Source: Methylobacter tundripaludum SV96 (lineage in GTDB: Bacteria > Pseudomonadota > Gammaproteobacteria > Methylococcales > Methylomonadaceae). Taken from it: DNA of 64,000 bases. The stretch covers positions 1,054,001-1,118,000 of the forward strand of contig NZ_JH109152.1 of assembly GCF_000190755.2 (NCBI RefSeq), written 5' to 3'. The translations under genes and the position numbers were made by a program. The notes under the pieces were generated by a model. It was not told where the DNA came from, searched no databases, and saw nothing but the letters and a program-made list of their open reading frames with translations. This document shows, piece after piece, positions 43,205 through 52,000 of the stretch (positions within the stretch are counted from its first letter, which is position 1; every line of letters starts with the position of its first letter).

Positions 43205-43957
43205 ATGTCAGTAAATATTTCAAACCGGTCATTTCGACCTTACACAGGAGAAAAAGCGCGGATTACCCGCGCTTACGATTACCTGATCCTGGTATTGGCT
43301 CTTTTTCTGTTTATCGGTTCTTTCCATCTTCATTTTGCGCTGACTGTCGGCGACTGGGATTTCTGGGTGGACTGGAAAGACAGACAATGGTGGCCGCTGG
43401 TGACGCCGCTGATGGGCATTACTTTCCCGGCGGCGGTGCAGTCGGTCATGTGGACGAAGTTTCGCCTGCCGATGGGCGCTACCTTGTGCGTGGCTGCGTT
43501 ATTGATAGGTACCTGGATCACCCGCATATTCGCCTATCATTATTGGAATTATTTCCCCATTAACATGGTCTTGCCCGCCACCATGTTGCCCGGTGCGCTG
43601 GTGCTGGACGCGATCCTGATGTTGAGCAACAGCCTGACCGTCACTGCGGTTTTAGGGGGCGCGTCTTTTGCGTTGCTGTTCTACCCCAGCAACTGGCCCC
43701 TGTTCGGCATGTTTCATGTGCCTGTCGAGTACGGCAACGGCCAATTGACGGTCGCCGATTTGTTCGGCTTCGAATACATACGCACCGGCATGCCGGAATA
43801 TTTACGCATCATCGAGCGGGGTACCTTACGCACTTACGGCCAATACGCAGCGCCGTTAGCGGCATTTTGTTCGGCGCTGTTATGCATCCTGATGTACACC
43901 TTATGGTGGTTTATCGGGAAGTGGTTCGCAACCGTTCGTTACCTTAATAAAATCTGA
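43205..43957 (+). CDS. pxmA: Copper membrane monooxygenase subunit A, PxmA type
   Basis: A 250-residue polytopic membrane protein homologous to PmoA/AmoA. Family stretches seen: LTVGDWDFWVDWKDRQWWP (near residues 42-60), TFPAAVQSVMW, YFPINMVLPATMLPGALVLD (split in the family as FPINxVxPAxxxPGA), and VPVEYGNGQLTVADL. Compared with PmoA several positions differ (for example WKDRQWWPLVTPLMG), as in the pXMO group. Start set at 43205, with AGGAG 13 bases before it; an upstream in-frame start (43154) lacks one. Because A is the first gene, followed by B and C, this is the pxm order. Its substrate (methane, another alkane or ammonia) is not settled. Confidence 0.95.
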   Translation: MSVNISNRSFRPYTGEKARITRAYDYLILVLALFLFIGSFHLHFALTVGDWDFWVDWKDRQWWPLVTPLMGITFPAAVQSVMWTKFRLPMGATLCVAALLIGTWITRIFAYHYWNYFPINMVLPATMLPGALVLDAILMLSNSLTVTAVLGGASFALLFYPSNWPLFGMFHVPVEYGNGQLTVADLFGFEYIRTGMPEYLRIIERGTLRTYGQYAAPLAAFCSALLCILMYTLWWFIGKWFATVRYLNKI

Positions 43958-43971
43958 GGGGAGGGCAATTT

Positions 43972-45213
43972 ATGAAACAGCTATTAATCAAGTGCATGGC
44001 ATCTCTCGGGTTTATCCTTTCGCTGTACACGCTGAATATCGCAACTGTGATGGCGCATGGGGAAAAGGCTTTAGAGCCGTTTATCAGAATGCGCACGATA
44101 CAGTGGTACGACGTGCAATGGGACAAACAAAAATTTAATGTTAATGAGGAAGTCAGCGTTAGCGGCAAATTCCATGTCGCCGAGGATTGGCCGGTCAGCG
44201 TGCCCAAACCTGAAGCGGCGTTTTTGAATATATCGACGCCCGGCCCGGTGCTGATCAGGACCGAACGCTATCTGAACGGTAAACCGTTCATGAATTCGGT
44301 GGCCTTGCAGCCCGGAGGCGATTACAACTTCAAGATTGTGCTCAAAGGGCGATTGCCGGGCCGTTACCACATCCATCCGTTCTTTAACCTGAAAGATGCC
44401 GGACAGGTGATGGGGCCGGGCGTATGGCTGGAAATTACCGGCAGTCCGTCGGATTTTTCCAATAAGGTCAAAACCATCAACGGCGAGGTAATCGATATGG
44501 AAACCTATGGCCTGGGCAACGGTATATTCTGGCATCTGTTCTGGGGCTTATTGGCAACGGCCTGGCTGCTTTGGTGGCTGCGGCGGCCGTTGTTTATTCC
44601 ACGCTACAGAATGCTGCAAGCCGGTGGTTTGGAAGATGAACTGGTCACGCCGAACGACCGTTTAATTGCAAAAGCGATGCTGGTCGGCGTGCCCTTGTTG
44701 GTGTTGGCCGTCAATGCAATGACGATAAGCGAATATCCAAATGCCATACCGTTGCAGGCTTCGCTGGACCAGATTTTGCCGCTATCCGCCCAGGTCAATG
44801 CCGGCGTGGTCGATGTCGAGACTTTGAAAGCCGAATACCGGATACCGGAACGTTCAATGGAGTTCACTGTAAAGGTCAATAATCGCAGCGAAAATCCTGT
44901 TCAAATAGGCGAGTTTTCTACCGCTAATGTGCATTTTTTGAACAAGGATCTGCAAGCGGCGTATCAAGGCGATTCAACAAGCATGACAGCGTTTGAAGGC
45001 TTGAGCCTGGAGAATCCTGCACCGATACAACCCGGCGAACAGCGCACGATGACGATAACCGCGAGGGATGGGTTTTGGGAATCCGAAAAACTGAACGGGC
45101 TGATTCGGGATGCCGACAGCCGGATCGGCGGCCTGCTGTTTTTGTACGATTCGGTAACAGCCGCGCGTTATATCTCCAGCATAACCGCCGCAGTGATTCC
45201 GAAATTCAATTAA
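43972..45213 (+). CDS. pxmB: Copper membrane monooxygenase subunit B, PxmB type
   Basis: A 413-residue subunit with a signal peptide ending at about residue 28 (ATVMA). The mature N-terminus begins HGE, so His29 becomes the N-terminal histidine, and GRYHIHPFF gives His133 and His135: together these are the three ligands of the Cu-B site of particulate methane monooxygenase. Two cupredoxin-like domains flank two membrane helices (about residues 180-200 and 225-250). The gene starts 14 bases after pxmA with a GGAGGG ribosome binding site. Confidence 0.95.
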   Translation: MKQLLIKCMASLGFILSLYTLNIATVMAHGEKALEPFIRMRTIQWYDVQWDKQKFNVNEEVSVSGKFHVAEDWPVSVPKPEAAFLNISTPGPVLIRTERYLNGKPFMNSVALQPGGDYNFKIVLKGRLPGRYHIHPFFNLKDAGQVMGPGVWLEITGSPSDFSNKVKTINGEVIDMETYGLGNGIFWHLFWGLLATAWLLWWLRRPLFIPRYRMLQAGGLEDELVTPNDRLIAKAMLVGVPLLVLAVNAMTISEYPNAIPLQASLDQILPLSAQVNAGVVDVETLKAEYRIPERSMEFTVKVNNRSENPVQIGEFSTANVHFLNKDLQAAYQGDSTSMTAFEGLSLENPAPIQPGEQRTMTITARDGFWESEKLNGLIRDADSRIGGLLFLYDSVTAARYISSITAAVIPKFN

Positions 45214-45233
45214 ACCGTTAAGAGGCTTACATC

Positions 45234-46007
45234 ATGGCTACAACATCCGAACAATTACCTTTAGTGGTAGAAAATAAAAACGCAGAACCCTGGTATATCA
45301 AGGATTTACCGATGTACCTGAAAGGCTTTGCCATGCTGACGGTTATCTATATCGGGCTACGCTTATATCAAGGCGCTTTTGCCGTTGCGTCGGGATTGGA
45401 CTCGTCCGAACCGGCGTTTGAACAGTACTGGATGCAGCTGTTTTACGTTGAATTAGGCATTCTTGCTGTATTCGTGACCGGTGTATGGGGCTATTTATGG
45501 CTTTCGCGTGATCGTAACCTGGACAAGCTGGAACCGAAGGAGGAAATCAGCCGCTATTTCACCCTGACCATGTGGATCAGTATTTACACCTTTGCGGTGT
45601 ATTGGGCCGGTAGCTATTTTGCCGAACAGGATAATTCCTGGCATCAGGTCGCAATCCGCGACACGCCTTTTACGGCCAATCATATTATCGAGTTTTATTT
45701 TAATTTTCCGCTGTATGTGATTTTAGGCGGTTGCGCCTGGCTATACGCCAGAACCCGGTTGCCGCTCTATGCCAAGGGCATTTCGCTGCCGTTGACGTTG
45801 GCCGTATTCGGGCCGTTTATGATATTGGTTAGCGTTGGCTTTAATGAGTGGGGACATACCTTTTGGTTCAGGGAGGAATTTTTCGCCGCGCCTATTCATT
45901 GGGGCTTTGTGATCGGCGTCTGGTTTGCGTTGGGCGTAGGCGGCATATTGCTTCAGGGCGTAACCCGTTTGATTGAATTGCTTGATGAGTTGGAAGACGC
46001 GCCATGA
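45234..46007 (+). CDS. pxmC: Copper membrane monooxygenase subunit C, PxmC type
   Basis: A 257-residue membrane protein homologous to PmoC/AmoC with about six helices. Ligands of the Cu-C site are kept: Asp133, His137 and His150 in DNSWHQVAIRDTPFTANH (spacing D-x3-H-x12-H). Those of the proposed Cu-D site are also kept: Asn204, His208 and His222 in NEWGH and APIHWGF (spacing N-x3-H-x13-H). This argues for a functional enzyme. It is the last gene of pxmABC, 20 bases after pxmB, and no extra pmoD-like gene follows. Confidence 0.95.
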   Translation: MATTSEQLPLVVENKNAEPWYIKDLPMYLKGFAMLTVIYIGLRLYQGAFAVASGLDSSEPAFEQYWMQLFYVELGILAVFVTGVWGYLWLSRDRNLDKLEPKEEISRYFTLTMWISIYTFAVYWAGSYFAEQDNSWHQVAIRDTPFTANHIIEFYFNFPLYVILGGCAWLYARTRLPLYAKGISLPLTLAVFGPFMILVSVGFNEWGHTFWFREEFFAAPIHWGFVIGVWFALGVGGILLQGVTRLIELLDELEDAP

Positions 46008-46075
46008 TTTATGGATAACGGAGTGGTCAAAGCGACACAGAATCCTCTCTCCCTCCGAGCATAGATGTTACCACC

Positions 46076-46270
46076 CTCGTTCCCACGCGCTGCGCTCGTC
46101 TTTATACACAAGTCTCTAAGTAACGCGTCATACTCGCCGGGAAGCGGGTATCCAGTGCCATGGATGGCAAACTGTGTACGTCCATGTAGCCTGGATCCCG
46201 GCAATCCCTGCCGGGATGACGTGCTTTTCAATACTTATGTATAACGACGAGCGCAACGCGTGGGAACGAG
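46076..46270. repeat. Repeat nested within a repeat
   Basis: Outer arms of 25 bp, CTCGTTCCCACGCGCTGCGC... (46076-46100) and its inverse (46246-46270), match at 24 positions. In their loop sits another palindrome, CGTCATACTCGCCGGGAAGC ... CCCTGCCGGGATGACG (46126-46221). One dispersed repeat thus seems to have inserted in another. It fills the gap between pxmC and the MFS gene. Confidence 0.8.
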
Positions 46271-46306
46271 ATAATTATTTTAACCATTTCGAATACGTCG
46301 CTAATC

Positions 46307-47524
46307 ATGACAACCATTAAACGCACCGGCATTCATTATGCATGGATCGTACTCGCTGTTACCTTTATCTGTTTGTTTGTTGCATCAACGCTTCGGTCCG
46401 TTCCGGGCATCATTATGCTGTCGCTGGAGCATGAATTTAATTGGAGTAGAGAAACAATAAGTGGCGCCGTTTCGGTCAATCTGCTTTTATTTGGGCTGGC
46501 CGGTCCTTTTTTAGGCAGATTGATGGATTTATACGGAACTAAAGCCATCACCGTGATCATGCTTACCCTGGTCACTTTAGGGGCGGGCGGCAGCATCTTC
46601 ATGCAGGAGCCCTGGCAACTGTATTTGTTTTGGGGCGTGATCATCGGCGCAGGTTCGGGAGGCACCTCAATAGTGATGGGATCGACCGTTGTCAATCGCT
46701 GGTTTCGGCAACGGCGCGGTCTGGCTTTGGGGATTTTGGGCGCCGCCTTTTCATCGGGCCAGTTAATTTTTACGCCTATTATAATGAACCTGAACATGCA
46801 GTTCGGCTGGCGGGCGGTAACGCTGTTTATAGCGTTGATGCTGGGCTTGGTCGTATTACCACTGGTTATGATGTTTATGACTAATAATCCCGGCATAAAG
46901 GGATTGCAGCCTTATGGCGACAATGGGGACGCTGCACCTGAAGTTCGTCCTGACCCGAACCCGATGCGTTCGGCAATGGCCAATCCTCAGTTCTGGTTGC
47001 TGGCTTTCAGCTTCGGTATCTGCGGTTTTACCACCTCAGGCCTGTTTCAGACGCACTTGATTAGTCACGGCATCGAACACGGTTTTCCGGAAATGACGAT
47101 GGCCGTGTCATTAGGCGTAATGGGCGCGACCGATATTGCAGGTACCGTTTTCTCCGGCTGGTTATGCGATCGTTTTGGTAAGTGCTGGCCGCTGGCGATT
47201 TATTACGCGCTGCGGGGCGTTTCATTATTGTTGCTGCCTTATGTCGAATCGACCGGGCAACTGATGGCCTTTTCCGTTGTCTATGGGCTGAATTGGTTGT
47301 CGACGGTTCCGGCAACCTCAGCACTCACAGCGGATCTGTTCGGCAAACAAAATGTCGGAGTCGTTTTTGGCTGGATCTGTTTTGCCCATCAGGTCGGCGC
47401 AGCGTTAGCCAGTTACGGGGCAGGCTATTTACATGGCTTGTTCGGGAATTACACCTTGGCCTTTATGACCTCCGGTCTTTTTGCCTTAGCGGCTACCGGG
47501 CTGGTCATGAATATACGGGAATGA
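46307..47524 (+). CDS. MFS transporter
   Basis: A 405-residue permease of the major facilitator superfamily with 12 helices. Visible: the A-type motif between helices 2 and 3 (GRLMDLYGTKAI), NRWFRQRRGLALGILGAAF before helix 5 as in monocarboxylate/oxalate-formate antiporter-like members, and DIAGTVFSGWLCDRFGKCW between helices 8 and 9. The substrate cannot be told; family members carry small organic acids. It lies 300 bases behind pxmC, with repeats between, so it may or may not be part of the operon. Confidence 0.85.
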   Translation: MTTIKRTGIHYAWIVLAVTFICLFVASTLRSVPGIIMLSLEHEFNWSRETISGAVSVNLLLFGLAGPFLGRLMDLYGTKAITVIMLTLVTLGAGGSIFMQEPWQLYLFWGVIIGAGSGGTSIVMGSTVVNRWFRQRRGLALGILGAAFSSGQLIFTPIIMNLNMQFGWRAVTLFIALMLGLVVLPLVMMFMTNNPGIKGLQPYGDNGDAAPEVRPDPNPMRSAMANPQFWLLAFSFGICGFTTSGLFQTHLISHGIEHGFPEMTMAVSLGVMGATDIAGTVFSGWLCDRFGKCWPLAIYYALRGVSLLLLPYVESTGQLMAFSVVYGLNWLSTVPATSALTADLFGKQNVGVVFGWICFAHQVGAALASYGAGYLHGLFGNYTLAFMTSGLFALAATGLVMNIRE

Positions 47525-47662
47525 ATAAAATTTAAAGGGACCGCTATTTTGTCGTGCCCTAGACAGTAATGCATTAGAGATTTTTCAGCTTATAAAATAA
47601 TATGTACTGGCTATTCGTATAGAATTTACAACAATCCCCCATCATTCACTGGAGAAACCTTT

Positions 47663-48169
47663 ATGTCATTGACTATGTACCAAGCATCCATCCCCGTTTT
47701 TGTGCGTATGTTGGATAATTTATCCGGGATACTCGACAAAGCTGCCGCCCATGCCGAAGCAAAGAAAATCGATCCAGCCATTTTTGTAAACGCGCGTCTG
47801 GCACCCGATATGTTTCCGCTGAGCCGCCAAGTACAAATTGCGACTGATATGGTCAAAGGTTGCGCCGCTCGACTGGCTGGCATTGAAGTGCCCAGTTATG
47901 AAGATAATGAAAGCACTTTTTCCGAGTTGCAAGCGCGTATCGCCAAGACCAAGGCGTTTATAGAAAGCGTCAGCGCGTCGCAAGTTGACGGCAGTGAAGA
48001 GCGCAAAATCACGCTGAAATTTGGCAGCAAAGAGCTCAGTTTTTTGGGACAAGCTTACTTGCTTGATTTTGTGTTGCCCAATTTCCATTTCCACCTCACC
48101 ACCACTTACGCCATACTGCGGCATAATGGCGTGGCAATTGGAAAAAAGGATTACACCGGCGATTATTAA
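47663..48169 (+). CDS. DUF1993 family protein
   Basis: A 168-residue cytosolic protein of the DUF1993 family (DinB-like four-helix bundle). Seen: MSLTMYQASIPVFVRMLDNLSGIL, then ARLAPDMFPLSRQVQIATDMVKG and, at the end, FVLPNFHFHLTTTYAILRHNGV, which are family signatures (each only part of the longer conserved blocks). Conserved histidines suggest metal binding. The function is unknown. It has a GGAGAAA ribosome binding site and its own promoter, no operon partner. Confidence 0.88.
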   Translation: MSLTMYQASIPVFVRMLDNLSGILDKAAAHAEAKKIDPAIFVNARLAPDMFPLSRQVQIATDMVKGCAARLAGIEVPSYEDNESTFSELQARIAKTKAFIESVSASQVDGSEERKITLKFGSKELSFLGQAYLLDFVLPNFHFHLTTTYAILRHNGVAIGKKDYTGDY

Positions 48170-48356
48170 TCTGCGTGGGTTAATCGCCTTCGGCCAAAAG
48201 CTGCCTTTGGCGATTTCCCCCAAAGCTAACACTTGGAATTGCCATCAGAAGCCTCTTGTAAGATACTCACAAACGGCGGGCAATTCCCTTTTTCATTTAT
48301 TTCCCTGAAATAGAGCAGCCCCTTTTTTTCCTTATATGCATGAGGAGATCGAAATC

Positions 48357-48941
48357 ATGAACACACGTGCGAACTTCAAGTCCTTACAGGAGGGCACCAA
48401 GGAAGATTGGCAACTGATTTTTAGCGAATTCAGTCGATTTGCCAAAGGGCTTCCTGACCGGGTGATGGCCCACCTTAAACTTCTGGAGGGTGACTTTGGC
48501 GGTTTTCCGGTAGACCGTTACATCCACTCACTGCAAACAGCCACCCGCGCGCTGCGTGATGGCCGGGATGATGAATATGTTGTCTGCGCTCTGCTGCACG
48601 ATATTGGCGATACGCTGGGAACGTACAATCATCCCGACATCGCGGCTGCCATTCTCAAGCCCTTTGTCAGTGAAGCCAATCTTTGGATGATCCAACACCA
48701 TAACATTTTCCAGGGCTACTATTTCTTCCACCATATCGGCATGGATCGCAACATGCGTGAGCAATTCCGCGACCATGTTCACTTTGAGCGCACAGCCGAG
48801 TTTTGTGAGTTGTACGATAGCCCGGCCTTTGACGCTCATGCCGAAACCTTACCCATCAGCGAATTCGAATCCATGCTGAGGCGAGTTTTTACCAAACCGG
48901 TCAATTCACTCTATAAAGCTGCGCTGGAAGCGGCCAATTGA
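48357..48941 (+). CDS. HD-domain protein
   Basis: A 194-residue protein of the HD superfamily. Metal ligands visible: His in RYIHSLQTATRALRDG (about residue 52), the HD pair in CALLHDIGD (about 79-80), and further His in QHHNIFQGYYFFHHIG (about 111-123). The set resembles a group of single-domain HD proteins close to the di-iron HD oxygenases (PhnZ, inositol oxygenase), but it could equally be a phosphohydrolase. Start set at 48357, where AGGAG stands 9 bases ahead; an upstream ATG at 48336 would overlap that site. Confidence 0.82.
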   Translation: MNTRANFKSLQEGTKEDWQLIFSEFSRFAKGLPDRVMAHLKLLEGDFGGFPVDRYIHSLQTATRALRDGRDDEYVVCALLHDIGDTLGTYNHPDIAAAILKPFVSEANLWMIQHHNIFQGYYFFHHIGMDRNMREQFRDHVHFERTAEFCELYDSPAFDAHAETLPISEFESMLRRVFTKPVNSLYKAALEAAN

Positions 48942-49019
48942 GGAGCGGGGTAATTTTGTCCACAAAATGGAGGGCTTAAGGCTTTGAATATTGGCGATAT
49001 AATCCTTTAAAAAAGCAGA

Positions 49020-52000
49020 TCAAATCGGCAGGCGAGCAGTATGTTGGTAAGCGGTTAAGTTCGGTTTACGCAGCAACGCATTTTTAATCCGCCATTCATC
49101 CTGCAGTTCAAGTTGTACAAGGAAATTGATTTTACTTTGCGCGCTATGGGCAATCGGAATTCCGTCACGGTATAAAATGCGCTGACCCGGCTGCCCCGGT
49201 ACGCGTTGTCCCGGCGTAACCAGGCCGGTTAAATTCAACGGATCGGCAGCGCTGATGGCAATGAGATCGCCCTGTCTGGATTGTTTGCGGATTTCTCTCA
49301 GGGCGCTAACCGCTTCCGGCAAGGCATATTGCTCCCCGGCGAAGCCCTGCACGAAGCGGCCGCCGCGCAGCTCGCCCCGCGCCTCCATGCGCCGGAACAC
49401 ATATAACAATTCCCGCCACGGGGGCAGAATGTCTTCCTCATCCAGCAGCTTACGAAAGATAATGCCGTAACGACGCAGCAGGACTCGGGCGATGTGTTCG
49501 CAGTGTTGATAGCGGTCGGTTTCGACCGGCTGATTCGACCGGTTTAACGACCAGCGGCCGGAGGCGGCGAACGGATCATGATGCGGATATTTTTTGCTGC
49601 GGCGTTGCTGGACTTTCTGCGGCGTGATCAGTGTGCGCAAACCCTGGAAACTGTCAGCCGTAACCAGTCCCCAGGCCGCCAGTTCCGCCAGCGCTTCTTC
49701 CAGTTGCGATTTGAGCAGGCCGGTTTCTGCCAGCAGGTCTTCGAAGAAGCTGGCGCCCCATTGCTTCAGCGCATCGTAGACTTTTTGCCCCTTGCCCGAT
49801 AAATCCAGCGCCTCATTGTCCGGCAGCGGCGCATAGGCGCGCCAGTGAGGAAGATTAGGCCGACTGATAAAGCTGATTGAGGTGGATTTTCCGGCCGGGT
49901 TTTTGCGTTTGTTCAACGCAGTCCCGCTAGGAGCTTGCAGACGCAGCCAGGTGATTTTGCCGGAGCTGCACAATTTATCCAGATCGGAAGACAGATAGAA
50001 ACGCATTCTGGCCGGCAGAATATCGGCTTCCCAGCATACGGCCGGAAGACAGAGGCCTTCCAGTTGCAATAATCGCTGTTGCAAGGCGGCTTCTCCTTCA
50101 CCCGGATGATCCAGACCGTGCCAGCGAAACAGGAAACGCATGAAATCCGCCGGAGCAACCGGCTCGATTTCAGTGCGCAATTGTTTGAGCGTATAGCGAT
50201 GAATACGCGCCAATAAGCCGCGTTCGCACCATTCGGTCGCAGTGTTTTCCTGGGTAAATCTTCCTTGAATCACGAAGCCTTCCTGTTGCAACGCGATTAA
50301 GGCGCGGTCAATAGTGGCGATGTCCAACGTCAGCGGGGCAGCCAGCTGCGCTACGGTGACCGGTCCCAATCCTTCCAGGCGGCTGCGAACGATTTCCCTG
50401 ACGGCGCTGTCCGGATCGATTGCTTCATCAGCGGCAACCGCTTCGATGGCGGGATGAATCGGAGCCCGCGGAAACAGCAGTTGCAAAACCTCCAATCGTT
50501 CGGCCGCAATCCACAGGCGCGTGTCATCGACAAGAGTCATGACGGTTGCGCGCTTGCTCTTTTGCAGGCTTTCCATTAGGTTGGTCCAGCCGTGGGCAAG
50601 ATTGTCGTGCAGGTTCGAAAGCGGGCCGCGTTCTCCCTCGGCTTCGGTCAGAAATCCCAGAACCACCAACGCATCGTGAAGTTCATCCGGGGTATGGGCT
50701 TCCGGCCAGGCTTCGATGCGTACTCTTTCGATGGCTTCGGGATTCAAGTGGCCGATGTCGGCTGCGCTTTGCGGGTCCATGAAGCGCCGTTGCTGCACAG
50801 CCAGCGTCCTGCGTTCCTCGGCAGGGGCATCGTCTAAAAAGGCATAGGGCCGGGCGTTCAGTATTTCCAGGGCCAACGGTGAAGGGCTGGCCAAATCCCT
50901 GGCGATGACGGTGATCGTTCCCCGTTCGATGCCTGTCAACAGCCGTTCCAGGCCGTCGATGTCCATCAACTCGTGCAAACAGTCGGACAAGGTCTGATTG
51001 ACCAGCGGGTGATCGGGGATCTCCCTGTCTCCGGCGATGTTTTCCTGGCAGGCGAGCTGGTCCGGAAAGACCAGGGCGATAAGGTCTTCGGCGTCGTTGC
51101 GTTGAAAATAGGCGGGAACTTTCTTGCCTGCGCGGTTGCGCGGCACGGCCAGCGCGGTGTTGGCAACCCAGCGCCAGCGCGACGGAAACATCGGGGCGGC
51201 TAAAAGCGCCTGGATCAGGATGCCTCTGACCGTAGCCGCTTTAAGATAATTGGCCGGTTCATCCAATGGAAAACTGTGGGTTGGACCTAGCGACAACACA
51301 ATGCTGTCTTCGCCGGCGGCGGCCTGTAGTTCGAAGTTGAAGCGGCGGCAGAAGCGTTTTCGCAATGCCAGACCCCAGGCCCTGTTAATCCGGGAACCGA
51401 AAGGCGAGTGGATGACGAAATGCATGTCGCCGGTTTCATCGAAAAAGCGTTCGAACACGATTTGCTGTTGGGTAGGCAATACCGTCAAAGCCGCCTTGGC
51501 CGCGGCTAGATATTGCGCCAGTTGTTCCGCGGCGGCATGGGGAAGCTGCAAGTCCTCTTTCAGATAATGGTAAGCCGCATCTTCTCCCTGTTCGAGCTTG
51601 GCATTCACGGTTGCGCGTAAATTCGATACCGCAAGCGACAGTTCATCGCTACGGCCGGGTGCTTCACCCATCCAGAACGGGATATTGGGCGGCTGTCCGT
51701 GGGCATCTTCAACAAATACCCGGCCCTGTTCGATCTTGAGCATTCGATACGAGCTGTTGCCCAGTTGAAATATATCGCCCGGCAGACTTTCAAACGCGAA
51801 GTCTTCATTCAAGGTACCGACAAAAATACCTTCCGGTTGCAATATCACATCGTAATCGAATTGGTCGGGTATCGCGCCACCGTTAAGCAACGCAGTCAGT
51901 CCCGCACCTTTGCGTGGACGCAGCATGCCGTGAACGGCATCCCTGTGCAGATAGGCGCCACGCCTACCGCGCCGTGTGTGAAAGCCGTCGCTGAGCATTT

